Origin: Anaerolineales bacterium
GTDB lineage: Bacteria; Chloroflexota; Anaerolineae; Anaerolineales; DRMV01
Direction of reading: 5' to 3'
Length of the DNA stretch: 10,052 nucleotides
NCBI GenBank assembly: GCA_015484985.1
Contig: WFUL01000258.1
Span: 1-10,052, forward strand
Position 1 is the first letter of the stretch. The number at the start of each line of letters is the position of its first letter. Positions 1-6,306 of the stretch are shown here, piece after piece. The notes beneath the pieces are model-generated. The model had not been told where the DNA came from. It saw nothing but the letters and a program-made list of their open reading frames with translations, and did not search any database. The translations under genes were made by a program, and so were the position numbers.

Positions 1-109
1 CCTCTTTGGTGACGACCACGGTCTTGACCACCTCTTTGGGTTGACAGGCCGCCACCAGCAGCAGTGCGAGCGCCATGAAAAAGAGTAACCAGACATTTCG
101 ACGTTTCAT
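1..109 (-). CDS. N-terminus of a secreted lipoprotein, probable ABC-importer substrate-binding protein (partial)
   Basis: Only the first 36 codons are in the window; the gene continues past the left edge. The start ATG is at 109 on the minus strand, preceded by a strong AAGGAGG ribosome site. The peptide begins MKRRNVW, continues with a hydrophobic run (residues 7-20), and ends in a lipobox VAAC with the lipidated Cys at residue 22: a textbook type II (lipoprotein) signal peptide. After the Cys comes QPKEVVKTVVVTKE, a Val/Lys/Glu-rich linker that I know from Chloroflexota extracellular solute-binding proteins of sugar or peptide ABC importers. The signal peptide is seen directly; the transporter role is inferred, because no binding domain is present here. 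The gene has its own promoter and possible operators just upstream, so it is probably regulated separately from the hyuAB operon that ends 320 bp away. Confidence 0.75.
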   Translation of the reverse strand, partial: MKRRNVWLLFFMALALLLVAACQPKEVVKTVVVTKE

Positions 110-123
110 TGTGCTCCTCCTTC

Positions 124-146
124 CGAAAGGGTTTTAAACGCTTTCG
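124..146. promoter_or_regulatory. 23-bp near-palindrome, possible LacI-family operator
   Basis: CGAAAG (124-129) and CTTTCG (141-146) flank a core GTTTTAAAC (131-139). The 23-bp site reads the same on both strands except at the centre and one symmetric pair. Read on the minus strand it contains AAGCGTTT, which fits the AAnCGnTT core of many LacI-family operators. It lies between the predicted transcription start and the ribosome site of the lipoprotein gene. LacI-family control would suit a sugar-import gene, but no regulator gene is in view. Confidence 0.35.
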
Positions 147-164
147 AGACAGCCCAGCTGTCTC
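146..164. promoter_or_regulatory. 7-5-7 inverted repeat at the predicted transcription start
   Basis: GAGACAG (146-152) and CTGTCTC (158-164) are perfect inverted repeats separated by CCCAG. The site directly abuts the -10 hexamer at 165-170 and covers the predicted start of the lipoprotein transcript. That is a position where a repressor would block transcription, so an operator is likely. A hairpin in the 5' leader is the alternative. Confidence 0.35.
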
Positions 165-193
165 ATTAGATGGTTAACCAGGGCGGCGGGCAA
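165..193 (-). promoter_or_regulatory. Sigma-70-type promoter for the lipoprotein gene
   Basis: On the minus strand a -35 element TTGCCC (188-193, 4 of 6 to TTGACA) lies exactly 17 nt from a -10 element TCTAAT (165-170, 5 of 6 to TATAAT). Transcription would start near 158, giving a leader of about 50 nt to the ATG at 109. The spacer contains the perfect palindrome TGGTTAACCA (171-180). Assigned by eye from consensus. Confidence 0.5.
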
Positions 194-429
194 AAGTTTC
201 ACTTTTCCCACGAAATTTCGCGTAACGAAACACACCAAAGCCACCACTGGTGGGCCAAGATTGTAACATGAGTTGCTGCACCTGTCCACGATGAATTTTT
301 GAGGATCCTCACACATGCAGTGTCCGAAGCACTTCCCATGCCGCTCTCACAATACAGACAGCCCTCTGCCTTTCAAAACCCTATGCGTCCTCCAAAAGAG
401 GCTCTCCGGACAACGCTCAAGACCACCTT
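194..429. other. Non-coding spacer between hyuB and the lipoprotein promoter
   Basis: No convincing gene was found here. It holds three short palindromes: CGAAATTTCG (211-220), CCACCA-C-TGGTGG (241-253) and TGAGGATCCTCA (300-311). I looked downstream of the hyuB stop (430, minus strand) for a GC-rich hairpin followed by a T run and found none, so the operon's transcription end is not evident. Confidence 0.5.
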
Positions 430-2049
430 TCAAACATCCCGTTCTCTCGGTTTACCCCAGCCTCCACCGCCCGGCGTTACCACCCGTATGCGAGCCCCTC
501 GCCTACCCTGGAAGGACACCTTCCCCGGTAACACGATGGCTTCCCCCTGGCGCGGAAGGGTGATCAGCGGCTCCGCCAGGGTCTCTTCGGGAGCGGGAAT
601 GTACAGGTTTTCTCCCTTTGCCCCCGGTGCCCCACCGTGCAGACCATAAGGAGCGTGCCGGCGCCGTTCGGTGAGCAGGGTCACCGTGGCATCGGTCAGC
701 AGTTCCACTTCCCGCACCACGCCATCGCCTCCCTGGTGTCGCCCGGCGCCTCCCGAACCCCGTCGCAATGCATAACGGGTGACCCGCAACGGGTACGCGT
801 ACTCCAGGGCTTCGGCCGGGGTGTTCAGAGTGTTCGTCATGTGCACGTGCACACCCGAGAGACCATCGGCCCTGGCCGACGCACCCATACCGCCCGCGAT
901 GGTTTCATAGTACGCAAAGGACGCTCCGGTGCGTGGGTCCACACCCCCTATGGTGAGGTTGTTCATCGTGCCCTGGGAGGCCGCCGGGACCACCTCCGGC
1001 AGGGCCTGGGCCAGCGCACCCAGCACCACGTCCACAATGCGCTGGGAGGTTTCCACATTACCCGCGGCCACGGCCGCCGGAAAACGCGCGTGCACCAGGG
1101 AACCTTCGGGCAGCACCACCCGTACCGGCCGGAAAATCCCCGCGTTGGTAGGTACCGCGTCGTCTTCCAGCAAGCACCGAAGGACGTAGAACACCGCGGA
1201 GAGGGTCACGGAACGCACCGCGTTGATGCCTCCGGTCACCTGGGGCGCGGTGCCCGTGAAGTCCACCTCCATCGCCTCCCCCTGCACCCGCACCGTCACC
1301 ACGATGGGGATGTCCGTCGTACCGAAACCGTCGTCGTCCATGTAATCCACGAAGGTGTACGTTCCGTCGGGAATGCGCCGGATGAGGTCCCGCACCATGC
1401 GCTCCGCATAGTCCTGCAGGTAAGCCATGTACGTCGTCAGGGTATCCGTACCGTAACGGTGGGCCAGTTCCTGCAGGCGACGTATCCCGATACGCTGCGC
1501 GGCGATTTGGGCCGCCAGGTCTCCCAGACGTTCCCCCGGAGTACGGCTGTTCCGGGTGATGAGGTCCAGCACGGCCTGTTGGACTTCCCTCTGCGCCTGG
1601 ATTTTCACAGGAGGGATGATGAGGCCCTCTTGATAGAGTTCCCGGGCCAGGGGCATGGAACCGGGGACCATCCCACCCACATCCGCGTGGTGGGCCCGGC
1701 TGGCCACGTAACCCAGCAGACGACCCTCCAGGTACACGGGCGCCACCATGGTCAGATCGGGCAGGTGGGAACCGCCGAAATAGGGGTCGTTGAGGACCAC
1801 GATGTCGCCTTCCTCCAGGTGGTCGAAGCGCGCCAGCGCGGCCTGCACGGAGAGAGGCATGGCCCCCAAATGGACGGGGATATGCGCGGCCTGGGCCACC
1901 ATTTCCCCCCGGGCATCGAACACCGCGCAGGAATAATCCCGGCGCTCTTTGATGTTGGGGGAATACGCGGTTCGACCCAGGGTGGCCCCCATTTCCTCGG
2001 CCACCGCGGTGAGCATGGACTTCATGACTTCAAGCAGTACGGGGTCCAT
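430..2049 (-). CDS. hyuB: Hydantoinase B / oxoprolinase-family subunit (HyuB)
   Basis: This encodes a 539-residue protein of the HyuB family (Pfam Hydantoinase_B). In known enzymes it partners HyuA to hydrolyse cyclic amides (N-methylhydantoin, 5-oxoproline, caprolactam) at the cost of ATP; longer relatives are the acetone carboxylase alpha subunits. Visible family landmarks are MDPVLLEV at the N-terminus, NDPYFGGSHLPD at about 87-98, SRAHHADVGG at about 117-126 (candidate metal ligands), and the C-terminal TPGGGGWG. The length suits the hydrolase branch rather than acetone carboxylase alpha (about 770 residues). The ATG at 2049 is chosen because AAGGAGG precedes it at good spacing; the reading frame stays open upstream to 2319, but that part overlaps the end of hyuA and lacks family similarity. 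The gap to hyuA is 10 nt, implying co-transcription and probably a HyuA-HyuB complex. The substrate cannot be told from sequence alone. Confidence 0.92.
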   Translation of the reverse strand: MDPVLLEVMKSMLTAVAEEMGATLGRTAYSPNIKERRDYSCAVFDARGEMVAQAAHIPVHLGAMPLSVQAALARFDHLEEGDIVVLNDPYFGGSHLPDLTMVAPVYLEGRLLGYVASRAHHADVGGMVPGSMPLARELYQEGLIIPPVKIQAQREVQQAVLDLITRNSRTPGERLGDLAAQIAAQRIGIRRLQELAHRYGTDTLTTYMAYLQDYAERMVRDLIRRIPDGTYTFVDYMDDDGFGTTDIPIVVTVRVQGEAMEVDFTGTAPQVTGGINAVRSVTLSAVFYVLRCLLEDDAVPTNAGIFRPVRVVLPEGSLVHARFPAAVAAGNVETSQRIVDVVLGALAQALPEVVPAASQGTMNNLTIGGVDPRTGASFAYYETIAGGMGASARADGLSGVHVHMTNTLNTPAEALEYAYPLRVTRYALRRGSGGAGRHQGGDGVVREVELLTDATVTLLTERRRHAPYGLHGGAPGAKGENLYIPAPEETLAEPLITLPRQGEAIVLPGKVSFQGRRGARIRVVTPGGGGWGKPRERDV

Positions 2050-2059
2050 GTGCCCTCCT

Positions 2060-4057
2060 TCACCCGCGCTCGAAGACCAAATTCCCCCACCGGTCCACCC
2101 AACCCTGCCATCCAGGAGGCACCACGGTGGTGGCGTCTTCCTGCACCACCAGCGCCGGGCCCCGCAGGCGATGACCGGGACGCAACAGGTCGCGGTCGTA
2201 CACCGGCGTGGCAAGCCACTCCCCGCCAAAACGCACCCGTTGTTGGCCCACCCGGGCGTCACCGGGGTCGGGGGAAGGGGCTTCCGGATAGGCCGGTGGG
2301 GATGGCTTGGGCCGCACACCGCGCGCGGTTACCCGCAGGTTGACCACCTCCACCGCCGCATCGGGCCGTGCGTATCCATAGCGCCGTTCGTGGGCTTCGT
2401 GGAACGCCCGGGCAATGCCTTCCGGGTCGAACGTGGTCAGGGGCACGGTCAATTCGAAGGACTGGCCCTGGTAACGCAAGTCCAGCGCGGGCTCCAGGCG
2501 AATGCGCCCATCGTCGAAGCCTTCGTCCCGCAGTTCCTCCCGACCGCGAGCCAACAGGGGCGCCAGAGCCGATTCCAGGTCCCGGGCGGTGACCCGGTGA
2601 AGAAGCCACATGACGGTGCGGGAGTAATCCCGCACGAAATCGGCCAGGGTGAGCCCCAGGGCAGAGAGCACGCCGGGGTATCGCGGGACCAGGACCCGGG
2701 GGATGCCCAGGGCTTCGGCCAGGGCCATTCCGTGCATGGGCCCCGCGCCACCAAAGGGCACCAGGGTGAACCGCCGGGGGTCGAAACCCCGCTCGATGGA
2801 AATCACCCGGATGGCCTGTTCCATTCGGGCGTTGGCCACTTGCAAGACCCCTTCGGCCAGGGCTTCCACCGTCAGACCCAGGGCCCGGGCCAGGCCTTCG
2901 GCCACCCGATGGGCCGCGTCCACGTCCAGGGTCATGCGACCGCCCAGGAACCGCTCGGGGACCAGGCGGCCCAGAAGCAGGTTGGCATCGGTGACCGTGA
3001 GATGGTTGCCGCCACGGCCGTAACAGGCCGGACCGGGCTCACTTCCCGCGCTCTCGGGTCCAACCCGCAAGGCGCCGCCCGGGTCCCGATAAGCGATGGA
3101 ACCGCCTCCCGCGCCCACGGTGTGGATGTCCATCATGGGCACCCGGAGGGGCCATCCTTCAATGCTGCCTTCGGTGGTGCGGCGAATCCGACCGTCGGCC
3201 AGGGACACATCCGTGGAAGTGCCGCCCATGTCGAAGGTGATGATATGGTCGTATCCGGCCAAGGAAGCCACGTGAAAGGCACCCGTCACGCCCGCCGCCG
3301 GGCCGGAGAGGATGGTGCGCACGGCCTCGTCCATCGCCCGCCTGGCGGTGAGAATCCCCCCGGACGACTGCATCACCCACAAAGTGGTGTGACCGCGGCG
3401 GATCAGGCCCTCCTGAAGGCTTGTCAGATACCGGGCCATGATGGGCGAGACGTAGGCGTTGAGCACGGTGGTGGAGGTGCGCTCGAACTCCCGGTATTCG
3501 GGAAGGATGTGGGAGGAGAGGGACACGAACAGGCCCCGCGCTCGGGCGCGCTCCCCGATGAGACGTTCGTGCTCGGGACGAAGAAAGGAGAACAAAAGCA
3601 CCACGGCCAGGGACTCCGCGCCCCGGGCGACGACCTCGTCCAGCACCCGGTCCACCTCTTCCGGGTCCAGGGGCAGGAGCACCTCACCCCGGGCCGAGAC
3701 CCGCTCCCGGACCTCGAAGCGCAGGTCGTCGGGGACAGGCACCCAACGGGTTGGGAAGGAGAGGCGGTAGAGATGGGGACGGTTCTGGCGTCCCAGGACC
3801 AACACATCCCGAAAGCCCGCGGTGGTGATGAGCGCGGTGCGCGCACCCCTGTGTTCCAGCACCGCGTTGGTGGCCACGGTGGTGCCATGGGCCACGATGG
3901 CCTCGCCGGGAACGCCCAGGGCGTCCAGGCCCTTCAGGAAGGCCACGGCCGGATTGGACCGGGTGCTCAGCAGTTTGAAAATGCGCATCTCCTCCCCGGC
4001 CCGGTACACCAGGTCGGTGAAGGTGCCCCCGATATCCACGCCGACGATGGCGGGCAT
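2060..4057 (-). CDS. hyuA: Hydantoinase A / oxoprolinase-family ATP-binding subunit (HyuA)
   Basis: This encodes a 665-residue HyuA protein, the ATP-using subunit that activates the carbonyl of the substrate while HyuB supplies the other half of the active site. The N-terminal HyuA_N domain begins VGVDIGGTFTDLVY (5-18) and contains HGTTVATNAVLE (58-68); the actin/ASKHA-like core includes FDMGGTSTDV (275-284), TVGAGGGSIAY (313-323), GPESAGSEPGPACYGRGG (333-350) and VTDANLLLGR (355-364). Length matches N-methylhydantoinase A and related lactam hydrolases (about 650-700). The ATG at 4057 has a modest CGAGG ribosome site that overlaps the end of the upstream carboxyltransferase gene, whose stop is at 4068-4070, so translation may be coupled. 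It is the middle gene of the mccB-hyuA-hyuB operon. No acetone carboxylase gamma subunit is seen nearby, which argues for a hydrolase rather than a ketone carboxylase. Confidence 0.93.
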   Translation of the reverse strand: MPAIVGVDIGGTFTDLVYRAGEEMRIFKLLSTRSNPAVAFLKGLDALGVPGEAIVAHGTTVATNAVLEHRGARTALITTAGFRDVLVLGRQNRPHLYRLSFPTRWVPVPDDLRFEVRERVSARGEVLLPLDPEEVDRVLDEVVARGAESLAVVLLFSFLRPEHERLIGERARARGLFVSLSSHILPEYREFERTSTTVLNAYVSPIMARYLTSLQEGLIRRGHTTLWVMQSSGGILTARRAMDEAVRTILSGPAAGVTGAFHVASLAGYDHIITFDMGGTSTDVSLADGRIRRTTEGSIEGWPLRVPMMDIHTVGAGGGSIAYRDPGGALRVGPESAGSEPGPACYGRGGNHLTVTDANLLLGRLVPERFLGGRMTLDVDAAHRVAEGLARALGLTVEALAEGVLQVANARMEQAIRVISIERGFDPRRFTLVPFGGAGPMHGMALAEALGIPRVLVPRYPGVLSALGLTLADFVRDYSRTVMWLLHRVTARDLESALAPLLARGREELRDEGFDDGRIRLEPALDLRYQGQSFELTVPLTTFDPEGIARAFHEAHERRYGYARPDAAVEVVNLRVTARGVRPKPSPPAYPEAPSPDPGDARVGQQRVRFGGEWLATPVYDRDLLRPGHRLRGPALVVQEDATTVVPPGWQGWVDRWGNLVFERG

Positions 4058-4067
4058 GGGAACCTCG

Positions 4068-5720
4068 TTACATCCGGAAGACGCCGAAACCGCCTTCCTG
4101 GTAAGGGGATTGCAACACCACCTGCAGGGCCAGGCCCAGCACGTCCCGGGTTTCCGCGGGGTCTAAGATGCCGTCGTCCCACAGGCGGGCCGTGGCGTAG
4201 TAGGGGTTGCCCTCCCGCTCGTACTTCTCCAGGATGGGCTTCTTGAAGGCCTCGGCCTCTTCGGGGGTGAAGGGCGGCTTGCCTTCCCGCTTGCGCTGGT
4301 CTTCCTTGACCGTGAGCAGCACATTGGCCGCCTGCTCGCCGCCCATCACGCTGATGCGGCTGTTGGGCCAGGTCCAGAGGAAGCGGGGTTGATAGGCCCG
4401 GCCGGCCATGGCGTAGTTCCCCGCGCCAAAGGAGCCGCCGATGATGACGGTGATTTTGGGCACCGTGGCGTTGGCCACCGCGTGCACCATTTTCGCGCCG
4501 TCCTTGGCGATGCCCCCGGCCTCGTACTCCTTGCCCACCATGAAGCCCGTGATGTTCTGCAAGAAGAGCAGGGGGATGCGCCGCTGCTGGCACAATTCAA
4601 TGAAGTGGGTGCCCTTGAGCGCGCTTTCGCTGAAGAGCACGCCGTTGTTGGCAATGATGCCCACGGGATACCCGTGGATGCGGGCGAACCCGGTCACCAA
4701 GGTGGAACCGTAGCGGGGCTTGAACTCGTGGAAGCGGCTGCCATCCACCAGCCGGGCGATGACTTCCCGCACGTCGTAGGTTTCCCGGAAGGTGCGGGGC
4801 AGCACCCCGTAGATTTCTTCCGGAGGATAGAAGGGGTCTTCAGGCGGGGTCACGTCCAGGAAGTCCAGCCAGGAAGGGCCGGTGAAGGTGCGGGGCGGCA
4901 GCGCGGCCACAATATGCCGGGTGATTTCCAGGGCCTCCTCGTCGTTTTCCGCGTAGTAGTCGGCCACGCCGGAGATGCGGGTGTGCACGTCCGCGCCGCC
5001 CAGTTCGTCCGCGGTGACCTCCACGCCCGTCGCGGCCTTGACCAGGGGCGGGCCGCCCAGGAAAATCGCGCCCGTGCCCTTGACGATGACCACGTCGTCG
5101 CTCATGGCCGGCACGTACGCGCCGCCCGCGGTGCTCAGCCCCATGACCACGGCAATTTGCGGGATGCCCTTCGCGCTCATGCGGGCCTGGTTGTAGAAGA
5201 TGCGTCCGAAGTGGAACATATCCGGGAACACCTCGGCCTGCAGGGGCAGGAACGCGCCGCCCGAATCCACCAGGTAGATGCAGGGCAGGTGGTTCTCCTC
5301 GGCAATCTGCTGGGCCCGCAGGTGCTTCTTCACCGTCAGGGGGAAGTAGGTGCCGCCTTTGACTGTAGCGTCGTTGGCGATAATCATGACCAGCTTGCCC
5401 GCGACCCGGCCGATGCCGGTCACGATGCCCGCGGAAGGCACGGGGCCGTACTCGTCGTCGTACACACCCCACGCGGCCAGGGGCGAGAGTTCCAGGAAGG
5501 GCGAATCCGGGTCCAGGAGCCGACGGATGCGCTCCCGCACGAAGAGTTTGCCCTGCTGCGCGATGCGCTTGTGGTACTTCTCGGGCCCGCCCTTGCGCAC
5601 CTGGGCCAGCCGGGTTTTGAGTTCCTCGGCCAGGGCCTGGTGATGGGCCGCGTTGGCCTGAAACTCAGGTGATTGCGGGTCCACGTAGGTGGGCAGGGGT
5701 GGGACGCTTTCCCAAGTCAT
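4068..5720 (-). CDS. mccB: Acyl-CoA carboxylase carboxyltransferase (beta) subunit, methylcrotonyl-CoA carboxylase type
   Basis: This encodes a 550-residue carboxyltransferase that moves carboxyl from carboxybiotin to an acyl-CoA. The crotonase-like N and C halves are both complete. Typical MCC/geranyl-CoA carboxylase motifs are VDSGGAFLPLQAEVFPD (151-167), GLSTAGGAYVPAMSD (194-208), FLGGPPLVKAATGVEV (220-235), FLQNITGFMVGKEYEAGG (386-403), GGSFGAGNYAMAGRAY (428-443) and YYATARLWDDGILDP (507-521). The family is clear; the acyl-CoA could be methylcrotonyl, geranyl or a similar branched enoyl-CoA. The ATG at 5720 is preferred because GGAGGA precedes it; an in-frame ATG at 5732 overlaps that ribosome site. 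Biotin carboxylase and biotin carrier partners are absent from the window, where many mcc clusters would carry them, so they must lie elsewhere. It is first in a tight operon with hyuA and hyuB, and a heptamer array abuts its ribosome site. Confidence 0.93.
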   Translation of the reverse strand: MTWESVPPLPTYVDPQSPEFQANAAHHQALAEELKTRLAQVRKGGPEKYHKRIAQQGKLFVRERIRRLLDPDSPFLELSPLAAWGVYDDEYGPVPSAGIVTGIGRVAGKLVMIIANDATVKGGTYFPLTVKKHLRAQQIAEENHLPCIYLVDSGGAFLPLQAEVFPDMFHFGRIFYNQARMSAKGIPQIAVVMGLSTAGGAYVPAMSDDVVIVKGTGAIFLGGPPLVKAATGVEVTADELGGADVHTRISGVADYYAENDEEALEITRHIVAALPPRTFTGPSWLDFLDVTPPEDPFYPPEEIYGVLPRTFRETYDVREVIARLVDGSRFHEFKPRYGSTLVTGFARIHGYPVGIIANNGVLFSESALKGTHFIELCQQRRIPLLFLQNITGFMVGKEYEAGGIAKDGAKMVHAVANATVPKITVIIGGSFGAGNYAMAGRAYQPRFLWTWPNSRISVMGGEQAANVLLTVKEDQRKREGKPPFTPEEAEAFKKPILEKYEREGNPYYATARLWDDGILDPAETRDVLGLALQVVLQSPYQEGGFGVFRM

Positions 5721-5728
5721 GGATTCCT

Positions 5729-5854
5729 CCATCGCCGTTGGCCGTTGGTCGATGGCTGTTCGTCGTTCGTCGGTGGTCGTTGGCCGTTGGCCGTTCGCTA
5801 TCTGCTATCTGCTACCTGCTACCTGCTGACCGCCGACTGCTATCTACTCACCGC
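5729..5854. repeat. Degenerate heptanucleotide tandem array, about 18 units
   Basis: From 5736 to 5854 the sequence splits without slippage into 17 heptamers, such as CGTTGGC, CGTTCGT, TATCTGC, TACCTGC and TGACCGC; CCATCGC at 5729-5735 fits as an 18th. In the 17, positions 1, 4 and 7 are always pyrimidine and position 6 is G in 16. The array changes character midway, from CGTTGGC-like units (5736-5798) to TATCTGC/TACCTGC-like units (5799-5847). It fills almost the entire gap between the ybaB stop and the mccB ribosome site. A 7-bp period is incompatible with codons, so it is non-coding. Confidence 0.85.
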
Positions 5855-5859
5855 TCCCA

Positions 5860-6219
5860 TCACATTCCCAAAAGCCCGGCCAGGGGACCCAGGGCCTGTT
5901 GCAGGGCGGCCATCTTTTCGTTGGAAATCCGCTGGGCCTCTTCCAGGGCCTGATTGAACGCGCTGACCATGAGGTCGGCCAGCATTTCGGGGTCGGCGTC
6001 TTCCATCACCTCCGGGGCGATGTGCACTTCCAGCACCTTGTGGTGGCCGTTCATCACCACCTTGACGACCCCGCCACCGGCCGTACCCGTGACCCGCACC
6101 TCTTCCAGCTCTTTCTCCATATCCGCCATTTGCTGTTGCAACTGCTGCAACATGGCCATAGGATCCAGTCCACCCAGGCCGCCGATTCCCTTAGGACCAC
6201 GTGGTCGATACTTGGCCAT
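5860..6219 (-). CDS. ybaB: YbaB/EbfC-family nucleoid-associated DNA-binding protein
   Basis: This encodes a 119-residue protein of the YbaB/EbfC family, small dimeric proteins that bind DNA and are counted among nucleoid-associated factors. The order is typical: a Gly-rich N-terminus, then LDPMAMLQQLQQQMADMEKE (a helix with heptad-like spacing, about 18-37), a beta region with VTGTAGGGVVKVVMNGHHKV (43-62), then a helix around LADLMVSAFNQALEEAQRIS and a hydrophobic tail GPLAGLLGM. It is slightly longer than the E. coli protein (109 residues). The ATG at 6219 follows AGGAGGG. In many bacteria ybaB sits between dnaX and recR; neither is beside it here. The next gene downstream, mccB, is 139 bp away across the heptamer array, and no promoter was recognised in that gap, so read-through into the mccB operon is possible. 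Confidence 0.93.
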   Translation of the reverse strand: MAKYRPRGPKGIGGLGGLDPMAMLQQLQQQMADMEKELEEVRVTGTAGGGVVKVVMNGHHKVLEVHIAPEVMEDADPEMLADLMVSAFNQALEEAQRISNEKMAALQQALGPLAGLLGM

Positions 6220-6267
6220 CCATCACCCTCCTGAGTGCAAAACCTTGGCGAACACGAACGCAGTGCT

Positions 6268-6273
6268 ATTGTA
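6268..6273 (-). promoter_or_regulatory. Possible -10 element for ybaB
   Basis: The minus strand reads TACAAT (5 of 6 to TATAAT) about 50 nt upstream of the ybaB start. No good -35 lies 16-18 nt upstream, so this is weak. It sits just outside the left end of the MITE-like element, so the insertion would have left the core promoter intact. Confidence 0.3.
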
Positions 6274-6306
6274 CTCAAAAATCCGGGAAACCCTGTTCCG
6301 AGCCCA

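Noticed and set aside
300..311. 12-bp palindrome TGAGGATCCTCA
   Set aside because: It is exact, but too short to interpret alone; followed by A rather than T on the minus strand, so not a terminator for hyuB.
134..316. 60-codon minus-strand open frame upstream of the lipoprotein gene
   Set aside because: No ribosome site or recognisable domain, and it would cover the promoter and palindromes of the lipoprotein gene.
637..2343. 568-codon plus-strand open frame
   Set aside because: It lies antisense to hyuB and the end of hyuA; the product is rich in His, Gly, Arg and Gln with no recognisable domain, as expected from GC-rich codons read backwards.
430..4057. Acetone carboxylase (alpha and beta subunits)
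   Set aside because: HyuB is about 230 residues too short for the alpha subunit and no gamma subunit is present; the hydantoinase/lactamase branch fits better.
1949..4246. 765-codon plus-strand open frame
   Set aside because: It is an antisense shadow of hyuA, which has clear family motifs on the other strand.
4389..5672. 427-codon plus-strand open frame
   Set aside because: It is antisense to mccB, with the same His/Gly/Val-rich shadow composition.
5729..5854. CRISPR array
   Set aside because: The repeats are 7 bp with no spacers and no cas genes nearby; it is a simple tandem repeat.
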